DNA of 64,000 bases, from positions 62,001-126,000 of the forward strand of contig JAAEST010000114.1 of the NCBI GenBank assembly GCA_024229115.1, read 5' to 3'. Positions within the stretch are counted from its first letter, which is position 1, and every line of letters begins with the position of its first letter. The position numbers and the translations under genes are program-made. The DNA comes from Oligoflexia bacterium. Its GTDB lineage: Bacteria > Bdellovibrionota > Bacteriovoracia > Bacteriovoracales > Bacteriovoracaceae. Under the pieces are notes generated by a model that saw nothing but the letters and a program-made list of their open reading frames with translations, searched no databases and was not told where the DNA came from. Below, one piece after another: positions 32,073 through 39,913 of the stretch.

Positions 32073-32285
32073 ATGAACCTAAAAGGAATAAGGGACGACA
32101 TTATCATTAGAGAAGCCATTGAAAGACTACTTGATAGAGTAAAGGCAAAAACAGGAATCAGGCTTAAGTTTGGAAATTTCACCCTAAATATGCACGAAGG
32201 AAAGTGTGTGAATATTGAATTTAACTTAAAAGACAGATGCTTTGCTGCAAAATCAGCAAATCTTCATGGAGGTAAAAATGGATAA
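32073..32285 (+). CDS. Small 70-residue hypothetical protein
   Basis: Start ATG with AGAGGA upstream. 70 residues, amphipathic (IREAIERLLDRVKAKTG) and then strands (RLKFGNFTLNMHEGKCVNIEFNLKDRC) with two Cys. No signal peptide. Its end overlaps the next gene's start region by eight bases, so the two are coupled. Confidence 0.55.
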   Translation: MNLKGIRDDIIIREAIERLLDRVKAKTGIRLKFGNFTLNMHEGKCVNIEFNLKDRCFAAKSANLHGGKNG

Positions 32286-32448
32286 TGTACTTAGAAATGA
32301 CTTGGCACTTTTGTTCCAGCTAGTTAGCGAAAAGGAAAAAAAGAGAAATCACGGTTTAAAATTCAAGACAAAGAAAATCGTAGATACGTTTTTAAAGTTG
32401 AACGGTTTAAACAATAAAAAAGGTAAAAATAAAAATGAAAAGCAATAA
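32278..32448 (+). CDS. Small 56-residue basic protein
   Basis: The start at 32278 follows a strong GGAGG and is preferred to an earlier in-frame one. 56 residues; an N-terminal helix (LRNDLALLFQLVSEKEKKR) and a very Lys-rich tail, typical of small nucleic-acid-binding proteins. It overlaps the coupling-protein start by 14 bases. Confidence 0.55.
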   Translation: MDNVLRNDLALLFQLVSEKEKKRNHGLKFKTKKIVDTFLKLNGLNNKKGKNKNEKQ

Positions 32449-33277
32449 TGATGTTTCACCATTCATTGCTATAGCACTCCTAATATTAGTCACTATTGGA
32501 TTGTTTGGTCTGCACAAATATGAGTTTGTGATTAACAACTGGGAATACATAAGAAGTGCGATTTATAAGACACAAAATGCTTTGGTACTTTTTACTCTTT
32601 CTGTATTCATAAATATATATATCATTAGCATGATAGCTGAACGATCACTCGGATATAAGAAACAAGGTAGTAAACTTAGAAGTATTAAAAATGAAAAAAT
32701 TAATTATAAGAATTTAGCCTTAAAGTCGCTACTCTCATTAACTGGTGTAGTCTTCTTTTACGGGCAAATATTAACATATATTGAAGTTAATACTCTTCCA
32801 TTTGAACCAATTTTAGGTGGAATTTACTCTGGCTTTGTAAAGACGGTATTGATGTCGTCTTGTTTGTCATGCTCACTCCTTTTGTTTTGGGTAATCGGTG
32901 CTCTTGGTCTTTTTTCTAGTCTCCTCCAAGGACACCGATTGCCCTCTCTAAAAGAGATAGAAAATCATTTAACACTTGGGACTGTTGGAGAGGAAGAAAG
33001 TAACTTTGAGAAAAAAGTGAATCCGAAATGGGCCTTAATTCCACAAAAAGCTCTTAACGGAAACATTCTTGTAACAGGATCAATTGGTACAGGTAAAACT
33101 CAGGGAACGATACTTAATTTTGCAGAACAGCTTTTTGGTAACAATTTTCACCTTACACCATCATCTCTTGTACTTGACCCTAAAGGGAGTTTTATACCAG
33201 AGATAGTCAATATTCTTAAAAAAAGAGGCGCGCTTAATGATTGCGTTTATTTAGGAGATGCACATGGAAACATTTAA
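32435..33277 (+). CDS. Type IV coupling protein (TraD/VirD4-like), N-terminal part with Walker A
   Basis: 280 residues: membrane helices near 10-30, 45-65, 90-115 and 130-160, followed by the start of the ATPase domain with Walker A GSIGTGKT (residues 215-222) and LVLDPKGSF. The frame stops in GDAHGNI, in the middle of the domain as known from VirD4 proteins; the rest (FNP...Walker B) is in the next, overlapping frame. Coupling proteins bring the relaxase-DNA complex to the secretion channel. Either the protein is naturally made in two parts, or a frameshift separates them. Confidence 0.85.
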   Translation: MKSNNDVSPFIAIALLILVTIGLFGLHKYEFVINNWEYIRSAIYKTQNALVLFTLSVFINIYIISMIAERSLGYKKQGSKLRSIKNEKINYKNLALKSLLSLTGVVFFYGQILTYIEVNTLPFEPILGGIYSGFVKTVLMSSCLSCSLLLFWVIGALGLFSSLLQGHRLPSLKEIENHLTLGTVGEEESNFEKKVNPKWALIPQKALNGNILVTGSIGTGKTQGTILNFAEQLFGNNFHLTPSSLVLDPKGSFIPEIVNILKKRGALNDCVYLGDAHGNI

Positions 33278-35480
33278 TCCAGTATATATTGAGCATACAC
33301 TAAAAGACTCTAACTACATTGAAGTAGCAAGTATGATTAGAGCTGCGGCCAAGAACTTTTCAGGGGCTTCTAAGGAATCGCCGATCTGGGAAAACTCAGC
33401 ATTTAACTTAACTAAAAATGTTGTGATCTACTGTGCATCTGTACTTGGGTACTTCACTCTTACAGACTGCTATAAAATTATGCTCAAGGCTGATACAGAC
33501 GAAATTATTGATAATTTAAAAGCCGAACTAGCTAGTAATAAGTATGGTCACGAAGAAAGGTTCAATATTCAATGTGCTATACAATACTTTACTGAATATG
33601 GACTATTTGAGGATAAGTTCAAGTCAGGCGTTTTAGTAACGGCAACTACCTTTTTAAATCAATTCCAAGATTACAAAGCAGCAAAAATATTTTGTCCTAA
33701 GTTTGATGACTTAACCATCAAGTCAATGGATGAAATTGTTGATTCTGGGAAGATTCTACTTTTCAATGTGAAAAACGAAGCATTGGCCCGTTCGATGGGA
33801 ACATTCGTAAAGCTTCACTTTCAAAGGTCTGTTCTGAATAGACTTAAAAATCCAGATCGCTCAAAGAATAGAATGGCAATGATTATAGCTGATGAATACC
33901 AAGACCTTGTATCTGTTGGTCATGGTGGGACTATTGGCGACGATAAGATTTGTGCCAAAGGACGAGAAGCGAATTTTTTCTTTTTAGCTGCATCTCAAAG
34001 TATAAACTCTATCCACAATTCAATCGGAAACGAAAAAGCAGCAAAAGAATTAATTCAAAACTTTAGAACAAGAATTGCTTGTCATTCATCTGACTTAGAA
34101 ACCATTAGAAATTTCAAAGAACTAATTGGTCAGGAAGAAAAAGAGAAAACAAGCCATAGTGTTTCTGAACAATCACAGAAAGCAACAAGAAACTTTGTAT
34201 TGGGTGGTTTTGATTCTAAGAATGCTAACATCAATGAGTCAATTAGCACAAGCAAACAAAAAGAACATCTAGTTACAGGAAAAGAGTTTTCTCAACTTAA
34301 ATCATTTGAGGCATTTGCCCAAGTTTATGATGGAGTTGAAACAAAATTTCACAAATTGTTTTTAAAACCATACTTCTTGAAAAACAAAAGTGTAAAGCAT
34401 CAAAAAGTATTAAATATGCTTAAAAAAGAGAGAGGATTTTCTCTATCAAAGATTCTTCGTACTTTTCAAAGAATGGGAACGACTGCCGCTTGTTTATCAG
34501 CACTACTATTATCAGCTAATACTTTTGCATTTCCAAATGTTTGTTCAGTAGTAAAGGCTCCAGAGTTCAATTCATGTCTGAACTTTAGATATTCGCTTAC
34601 AACTTGTGGAAGTTGGCCCTTTATCAGACCATGCTACCGCTTTAGCTATATGGTGCCTCAGACTTTTATTGAAGTAACTACTAAAGCCGGAAGCTCACAC
34701 TTCACTGCACTTCCGGGGGCTGCAATTCAATTGGCAGGCTCTAAAGCACTACCTCCATTTGGAACTGAGCATGATGAAGATACGCAGTCCTACCATGCGA
34801 GAACAATATCGGTTCCGTTTGCACAAATTCCATTCAATATGCTTCCATGTGGAGGAACTAGACTTCCTAAGCTCTGCTTTGATGGCATGAGTGAACATAT
34901 TGCTGAACATTGGTCAACAGGTGTAAGTGACAAATATCAACCAAACTTCCTTGCGTGGTCATTAGCACCAAAAGCCTGTTTAATTAAAGGAGCAGTAACT
35001 TCTGCAACAGGCGGAACAGATATAACATTTGGTGCTGATTCACCAATGTGTAGTATAAAACTCCCAACAATGCCTAGTTTTCCTCCTTCTAGTCATTCTG
35101 CATGTAATGGTTGGGGTGTCTTCTATCCACGCATGGGTAGTTATAATGGGCCAGCATCTCTCACAGGGGCCTTGATGATCGCTTCACGGATGAAGTCGAT
35201 CTCATCAGAAGTTTTTATGGCGACTCCTTCAAGTTTCGGTGAACAATGGCAAATGATTAGCCCCGGCTCCAGTTCATGTTTCCGTGAAGGACAAAATATT
35301 GGAATTTTAGACACGATTAAAAATGTCAGAGAAATCGGAAGACTAACCAGTGGAAAATTAAATGGACATTTATTTGTAGTTTGGAAGCCAGTTTCTTGTA
35401 AAAGAGATATTCCTTTTTTGGCAACATCAAAAGCTGCAATCGCAGCGATGAAACCAATGTGTGCAGGATTTGGGAATTAA
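33264..35480 (+). CDS. Coupling protein C-terminal part (Walker B) fused to TraU
   Basis: The ATG at 33264 lies six bases after AGGAG, so independent translation is possible. Residues 1 to about 390 complete the VirD4-type ATPase (FNPVYIE at the start, Walker B MIIADEYQDL near 205, and ASQSINSI). Then, without a stop, comes a signal-peptide-like helix (AACLSALLLSANTFA) ending near residue 422 and about 316 residues of TraU: Cys-rich, with NVCSVVKAPEFNSC and SPGSSSCF. TraU is periplasmic and needed for DNA transfer and pilus assembly. Signal peptidase cleavage after NTFA would free TraU from the cytoplasmic ATPase. 738 residues in all. Confidence 0.85.
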   Translation: METFNPVYIEHTLKDSNYIEVASMIRAAAKNFSGASKESPIWENSAFNLTKNVVIYCASVLGYFTLTDCYKIMLKADTDEIIDNLKAELASNKYGHEERFNIQCAIQYFTEYGLFEDKFKSGVLVTATTFLNQFQDYKAAKIFCPKFDDLTIKSMDEIVDSGKILLFNVKNEALARSMGTFVKLHFQRSVLNRLKNPDRSKNRMAMIIADEYQDLVSVGHGGTIGDDKICAKGREANFFFLAASQSINSIHNSIGNEKAAKELIQNFRTRIACHSSDLETIRNFKELIGQEEKEKTSHSVSEQSQKATRNFVLGGFDSKNANINESISTSKQKEHLVTGKEFSQLKSFEAFAQVYDGVETKFHKLFLKPYFLKNKSVKHQKVLNMLKKERGFSLSKILRTFQRMGTTAACLSALLLSANTFAFPNVCSVVKAPEFNSCLNFRYSLTTCGSWPFIRPCYRFSYMVPQTFIEVTTKAGSSHFTALPGAAIQLAGSKALPPFGTEHDEDTQSYHARTISVPFAQIPFNMLPCGGTRLPKLCFDGMSEHIAEHWSTGVSDKYQPNFLAWSLAPKACLIKGAVTSATGGTDITFGADSPMCSIKLPTMPSFPPSSHSACNGWGVFYPRMGSYNGPASLTGALMIASRMKSISSEVFMATPSSFGEQWQMISPGSSSCFREGQNIGILDTIKNVREIGRLTSGKLNGHLFVVWKPVSCKRDIPFLATSKAAIAAMKPMCAGFGN

Positions 35481-35481
35481 A

Positions 35482-36627
35482 ATGAGCAATTTAACTATAG
35501 AATACAAAGAAACCAATGAAGAAATGTTGAGTAACAAATCTCCCTATACATCTCTCTTTAGGGATTCTCTTAAAAAGGCATTGGAAGTTAAAGCAAGTGA
35601 TGTTCATATTGAACCTCTTGTTGATGGACTGAATATTAGGATACGTCAAAACGGTGATCTTTTAATATTTAAGAACTTAGAAAAGGAGCACAGGCAAAGC
35701 TTTATTCAAGAAGTGAAAAGGCTTAGTAACTTATCAATTGCTATTAGCAATAAACCTCAAGATAGTAGATTGTCGCTACCTTCATGGAATCTAAGTTTAA
35801 GGGTTAATAGTACACCTACGATATATGGTGAGAAAATTGTTCTCAGACTATTAGATATGACTACAGACTTTAACCTAGAAACTTCAAATTTAAGTCAAAA
35901 CGCAATTTCTGACTTGGAAAGTGCTGCAAAAGAAAAGAATGGAGTCATTATCGTTTCGGGGCCAACTGGAAGCGGAAAGACAAGAACACTTTTTAGTCTT
36001 CTCAATTCACTAGATAGAAAGAAACTTAACATAGTAAGCCTAGAAGACCCTGTTGAATACACTTTTAAAGGGATTAACCAGATTGAAATAAAGAAATCGC
36101 TATCCTTTGCTGATGGACTCAGAGCAATTCTAAGGCAAGACCCAGACGTAATACTTGTTGGAGAAATTCGTGATCATGAAACTGCTGACTTGTGTTTCAA
36201 GGCAGCAGCAACAGGCCACTTGGTTATATCTACTTTACACGCAAATAGTGCCACAAAAGTCGTAGAACGATTAATGAATATGGGTGTTGAGGAATATATG
36301 CTTCGGTCTAATCTCAAATTTTCTGCTGCTCAAAGATTGCTGAAAAAGGTTTGCCCACACTGTTCTTCAGACTCCTCGAAGGATGAAGTAGATCAACTAA
36401 ACAATGAGTTAATGATTAACCTTACTAGACTCAGGCAACGGTCATCAGGTTGTAATTATTGTAGCGAAGGAATTATTGGGCGTATTCCAGTAATGGAATA
36501 CTTAACTAAAGATGAAATAAATAATAACAGTTCGCCTAGAAGATCATTTCTGAATGAATTAGAAGAAAAAGCTTCTTTAGGGGTAATAGATAAAATGGAG
36601 GTAATTAATTTTGCAAATCATCATTAA
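35482..36627 (+). CDS. GspE/PilB-type secretion ATPase
   Basis: The ATG at 35482 directly follows the TraU stop. 381 residues: an N-terminal alpha/beta domain (KASDVHIEPLVDGLNIRIRQNG, as in GspE), Walker A GPTGSGKT near 161, Asp box LEDPVEY, Walker B DVILVGEIRD, His box ATGHLVISTLHANSA, and the tetracysteine zinc motif (CPHC, CNYC) of GspE/PilB. The long N1 domain is missing. F-type transfer systems normally lack a VirB11/GspE-class ATPase, so its place within this operon is notable. Confidence 0.88.
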   Translation: MSNLTIEYKETNEEMLSNKSPYTSLFRDSLKKALEVKASDVHIEPLVDGLNIRIRQNGDLLIFKNLEKEHRQSFIQEVKRLSNLSIAISNKPQDSRLSLPSWNLSLRVNSTPTIYGEKIVLRLLDMTTDFNLETSNLSQNAISDLESAAKEKNGVIIVSGPTGSGKTRTLFSLLNSLDRKKLNIVSLEDPVEYTFKGINQIEIKKSLSFADGLRAILRQDPDVILVGEIRDHETADLCFKAAATGHLVISTLHANSATKVVERLMNMGVEEYMLRSNLKFSAAQRLLKKVCPHCSSDSSKDEVDQLNNELMINLTRLRQRSSGCNYCSEGIIGRIPVMEYLTKDEINNNSSPRRSFLNELEEKASLGVIDKMEVINFANHH

Positions 36628-37365
36628 ACTAACACTGATTGCATCTTTTTTCCTGCAATCAGTTTATGCCGACGAGTTGAGCTACTTCAACGATGGCATT
36701 AACTACTGGCAAAAAGGAAAAAAGAGCTAGGAACGACGACTACAAACGAGTTCCAAAAAGAAAAGAAGAAAAAAGCGTCTTTCAATTGGTCTAAATACCT
36801 AGACCCCAAGAATGATGAGTTCTTTAAAGAAGGAGACTACACGCCACCAAAACCTTTTATGGAACTGGCAAGAAATCCTTCAGATAAGAACATCAATAAT
36901 TGGATCACCTACAACAAAAAGAAAAATGCACTAAATCAACGCCTTCAATTAAGGATGCGCGAGTACCTTACTCAAAAAAATGAGCTGACTCCGAAGGTTG
37001 CTGAAGTCATAAAATCTCGTTCTTTAAGTAAAGAAACAAGATTTGATCCTTCTCGTTTTAGAGTGAGGATGTATTTTGATTCTAAATGTCCACATTGCAA
37101 ACGAATGTTCAGCACTCTTGCTTCACTACAGAAACAAGGAATTTATGTAGAAGCACTCCAGATAGACAATATTCATGTCAAGAAGAGTTCATTTCCCATT
37201 CCTGTAAGGAAAGCAAGTAAGGCAGAAGTAAAAAAGCATAACATTTCCGCAGTTCCTTTCACGCTAATAGCAGATTTAAAAAAGAAAGTTCTTTATCCAC
37301 CAATAAAAGGATTTCAGAGCGTCGAATCAATGACTGCATTAATCAGAGAAGGAGAAAAACTATGA
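36611..37365 (+). CDS. TraF-like thioredoxin-fold protein made by -1 frameshift
   Basis: Starts at TTG 36611 behind GGAGG, overlapping the ATPase gene's end. The first frame encodes a signal peptide and DELSYFNDGINYWQKGKKS then UAG at 36728. Shifting back one base at A-AAA-AAG (36718-36724) continues as ELGTTTTNEF and then the conserved TraF-like body (NWSKYLDPKNDEFFKEGDYTPPKP, MELARNPSD), the thioredoxin motif CPHC (FDSKCPHCKRMF) and VPFTLIAD. Total about 250 residues, normal for TraF. TraF supports pilus assembly in the periplasm. Without the shift a 39-codon peptide ends in KKS. Confidence 0.82.
36718..36754 (+). promoter_or_regulatory. Programmed -1 frameshift signal in traF (copy 1)
   Basis: Slippery heptamer A-AAA-AAG (36718-36724) in the correct zero-frame phase, the strongest known bacterial -1 site (dnaX type). 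Five bases later GGAAC (36730-36734) pairs with GTTCC (36750-36754) over the 15-base loop GACGACTACAAACGA. The zero-frame stop UAG is two codons after the slip codon and its G opens the stem. A matching signal is in traB. Confidence 0.8.
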
Positions 37366-37451
37366 TCTGTAACGTGTGTAAAACAATTATACCTAACGAC
37401 AACGAAGGTTATTGCCCTGATTGTCTTAGCCCAATTGAGGAGGAACTATGA
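37362..37451 (+). CDS. 29-residue zinc-ribbon microprotein
   Basis: ATG overlaps the traF stop (ATGA) and has GGAGA upstream. 29 residues with two CxxC pairs, C3-x2-C6 and C18-x2-C21 (MICNVCKT, GYCPDCLSP), a complete treble-clef/ribbon-size zinc site, ending in the acidic IEEEL. Its stop again overlaps the following pilin start (ATGA). The chained overlaps argue that it is a real gene. Function unknown; perhaps a chaperone-like knuckle in the transfer machine. Confidence 0.65.
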   Translation: MICNVCKTIIPNDNEGYCPDCLSPIEEEL

Positions 37452-37843
37452 ATATGGTTTTAGCAAATTCAATAATTGGCCAAACTAAGAGTTTGGACTT
37501 TCAAAATGAAGACCCAAAGTATCCGCATTTTTGGTTTTGGGTACTATTGGCCTTAGTGACTATGGCATCAGTAGCACATGCTGGGACAAGGATTCCTGGG
37601 GCAGATGCCGCAGATAAACTTGAAGCAGCAGGAACAGTTCTGAGAATCGTAGATACTGCACTTTTTAAATGGGGTGCAAGATTATTTTCAGGAATCTCAA
37701 TTCTTTCTGCTGGTTACAACTTAAAAGAGCAACGATTCGGGGTTGCAATCATTTGTATTGTAGCAGCGATAGTTTTAGGAACAGCTCCAATTTGGGTAGA
37801 AAACATCTTCTCAATTGGTGGCGGTAACGGAATTTTTAACTAA
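37448..37843 (+). CDS. Conjugative pilin (TraA/VirB2-like)
   Basis: 131 residues, RBS GAGGAGGAA inside the previous small gene. A long leader with a hydrophobic helix (FWFWVLLALVTMASVAHA, cleaved after AHA) precedes a mature part of about 87 residues with two hydrophobic helices (TALFKWGARLFSGISILSAGY and FGVAIICIVAAIVLGTAPIWV) separated by a charged turn, the F-pilin layout. It lies directly before traL, as in F-type systems. Confidence 0.75.
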   Translation: MNMVLANSIIGQTKSLDFQNEDPKYPHFWFWVLLALVTMASVAHAGTRIPGADAADKLEAAGTVLRIVDTALFKWGARLFSGISILSAGYNLKEQRFGVAIICIVAAIVLGTAPIWVENIFSIGGGNGIFN

Positions 37844-37851
37844 GGAACGAT

Positions 37852-38163
37852 ATGTACGATTATACAGAATTAAAAGAAAAACACGGTCGTAAAGTAAGTC
37901 AGACTATTGATTCACCAATAACAGTATTTGAAATTTGGGAACTTAGTGATGTTTTTATTGCCCTGTTTATTATCTTAATTTTTGGTGTCGTATTTTACTC
38001 ATGGTGGACAATGTTTATCCTTCTTACTTTTTTTCTCGGCGTAGGCCCAATAATAAAAAAGAGAAATAACAAAGGAGTATTCCTGCATTGGCCGTATAGA
38101 AAGTTAAATATGACTTTGCCATCTCTTATTAACCCAAAAGGTAAAAGAAAATACTCAGACTAA
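37852..38163 (+). CDS. traL: TraL-like pilus assembly protein
   Basis: 103 residues with the TraL design: a short polar N-terminus (IDSPITVFEIWELSDVFIALFIIL), two close membrane helices, then a basic C-terminus (KRNNKGVFLHWPYRKLNM). TraL belongs to the inner-membrane core of F-type secretion. Its place between pilin and traE agrees. RBS AAGGAACG. Confidence 0.8.
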   Translation: MYDYTELKEKHGRKVSQTIDSPITVFEIWELSDVFIALFIILIFGVVFYSWWTMFILLTFFLGVGPIIKKRNNKGVFLHWPYRKLNMTLPSLINPKGKRKYSD

Positions 38164-38176
38164 CTAAGGAGTTCAA

Positions 38177-38398
38177 ATGTCTAAAAATGAAGAAACACAA
38201 CAATCTAATGGAGGATTTTATGCAAGAAGGCCTATTGAAGAAATCAAAGCTTTTAAATCTAAAGATGGAAAATCATTCGTTGTTCAAGTTATTAAAACTT
38301 GCGTATTTCCAGTTAATTATGTTGGTACAATCCTTAAAAACGAAAGTCCATTCAAAACTGGAGCCAGTGAAAAAGAAAATACAGTTAGCGAGCAGTAA
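38177..38398 (+). CDS. Small 73-residue protein between traL and traE
   Basis: ATG with TAAGGAG upstream. 73 residues, soluble, polar, with RRPIEEIKAFKSKDGKSFVVQVIKTCVFPVNY as its only structured-looking part. No signal peptide. Its stop is one base before the traE start. No family recognised; probably specific to this transfer system. Confidence 0.6.
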   Translation: MSKNEETQQSNGGFYARRPIEEIKAFKSKDGKSFVVQVIKTCVFPVNYVGTILKNESPFKTGASEKENTVSEQ

Positions 38399-38399
38399 T

Positions 38400-39131
38400 A
38401 TGATTGGATCAATGGAGAAAGGTATTGAAGCAGCCCAATTAACAGCACCGCCAGTTGGTACTTTTGAAGGTGTGGATTTATCAGTTATGCCGAAATACAT
38501 TTGCTTTAAAGCAGCACTTTTAAAGGAGAAAGTGCTGCTAAAAAACATTATTCTCCTACTCATCGGAGTATTCAGTGTTTATTTCCTAATATCAAGAAAT
38601 GAAATTAGTGGTCTTTACACTAAACTTAGAGAAAAGGAATTTATTCTAGCTCCGGGGGTAATTGATTTTACTCCTGCTTCACCACAGTCTGTAACAGATG
38701 GTTACGTTGATAATGCTGTTATGTCATTTATCAGGACACTCGGAAACACAAATCCCGTAAATATTGATGAGCAATATGCTGATATTGCCAAGTACATGTC
38801 TCACGATCTTAAAGTCAGGTTTGAAATGGAAACGTCAGATTGGGTTGAAACAGTAAAGTTGGAAAATATCTCAGAAGTGCTCAAAGTAACAGATAAGGAA
38901 ATCATCTCTGATGAGAAAGGTAACTACAAGGTTGTGGCTATTGTTGTTCGTGAGCGTTATGCAAATAATGAATACCTTGGAAGAACCGATGAAGTTGTTG
39001 AAATGCTAATCAAATTAGTTCCACCCAAACAAGGAAAACGCTGGTTCCTTCAGATTAATTCCTTAACTAGAACAGAAGCAAATTCTTTTAGAGGGCGTGA
39101 ACTTAAACCAAACAAAAAGGTTACGAGGTAA
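38400..39131 (+). CDS. traE: TraE-like (VirB8-class) assembly protein
   Basis: The start is taken at ATG 38400, one base after the previous stop; the ribosome site is weak, so translation is probably coupled. 243 residues: a cytoplasmic front of about 45, one membrane helix (NIILLLIGVFSVYFLIS) and a periplasmic domain with the VirB8/TraE strand pattern (DYxx FIRTLGNTNP...DIAKYMSHDLKVRFEMET...VVAIVVRERY). Longer at the N-terminus than F TraE. Confidence 0.78.
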   Translation: MIGSMEKGIEAAQLTAPPVGTFEGVDLSVMPKYICFKAALLKEKVLLKNIILLLIGVFSVYFLISRNEISGLYTKLREKEFILAPGVIDFTPASPQSVTDGYVDNAVMSFIRTLGNTNPVNIDEQYADIAKYMSHDLKVRFEMETSDWVETVKLENISEVLKVTDKEIISDEKGNYKVVAIVVRERYANNEYLGRTDEVVEMLIKLVPPKQGKRWFLQINSLTRTEANSFRGRELKPNKKVTR

Positions 39132-39133
39132 AT

Positions 39134-39913
39134 ATGAGAAATATTTTATACTTAACAATTCTTAGTATCATGGTTTCTTTCTCTGCTAGTGCTAAAGAAG
39201 TGTATTACGGAACTGCACCAGAGCTTGTCAAAATCTCTCAAGAAACGATCTTTAGGTTTCATAAGCAAGTCAGGACAATTTCTCAGGCACAGAGATTTGA
39301 AATCAAGCCTGCTGATCCTAATGACCCTGATTACTCAGTTTTGTCTATTCGTCCAAGATTTTCCAAAGGCACATCTAAAGTGGCATTTGTTTTGAGTGAC
39401 GGAACTATCGCAACAATAAAGCTAAGGATTGTTAAAGGAAGGAAATCATCAAGTGAACCTTTCTATGATTTAAAGCCAAAAAGTATGTTGATAGATAGAA
39501 CGGAGAAAAACCTTCCTGTCATTACAGTTATGGATTTTATGAAATCAATGGATCGTGACGACAATATCGTAGGATATAAAAGAAAAGTGTCTGACTCTTG
39601 GGTTTCAACAGGATTGATAAAAGGTGTAAAGGCGAAACTAATAAGAACCTATACAGGAAAGGACTACAAAGGTTTTGTAATTGAACTAAAAAACAGATAC
39701 CGAACTAAAAAATATAAAATTGAAGCTGATAAACTAAAATTCAAAGGGGCTTCGCTTGCTATTATCACTCTTGTTGATAGTGATTTACTTCTGCCAAAAT
39801 CAAAAGGTGTTCACAAAACACTCTTAAAGGTTGTAGCAAAGCCCTCAGCTTCAATTGATGATTTAGTTCTTCCCATTTCAGTAGTGATTGAGAAAAAAGG
39901 AGGTAAATCATAA
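39134..39913 (+). CDS. traK: TraK-like secretin-family protein
   Basis: 259 residues, signal peptide ending SASA. TraK/VirB9-like strands: PELVKISQETIFRFHKQVRTISQAQRFEIKP and VLSIRPRFSKGTSKVAFVLSDGTIATIKLRIV, as in the N-terminal part of the outer-membrane core ring protein. It follows traE and precedes traB, the canonical order. The last base of its stop codon is the first of the traB ATG. Confidence 0.8.
   Translation: MRNILYLTILSIMVSFSASAKEVYYGTAPELVKISQETIFRFHKQVRTISQAQRFEIKPADPNDPDYSVLSIRPRFSKGTSKVAFVLSDGTIATIKLRIVKGRKSSSEPFYDLKPKSMLIDRTEKNLPVITVMDFMKSMDRDDNIVGYKRKVSDSWVSTGLIKGVKAKLIRTYTGKDYKGFVIELKNRYRTKKYKIEADKLKFKGASLAIITLVDSDLLLPKSKGVHKTLLKVVAKPSASIDDLVLPISVVIEKKGGKS

Noticed and set aside
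33250-33290. Third copy of the traF/traB recoding signal at the coupling-protein break
   Set aside because: No AAG-Ser-UAG order, no hairpin and no shared loop; the second frame has its own ribosome site and the needed shift would be +1, not -1.
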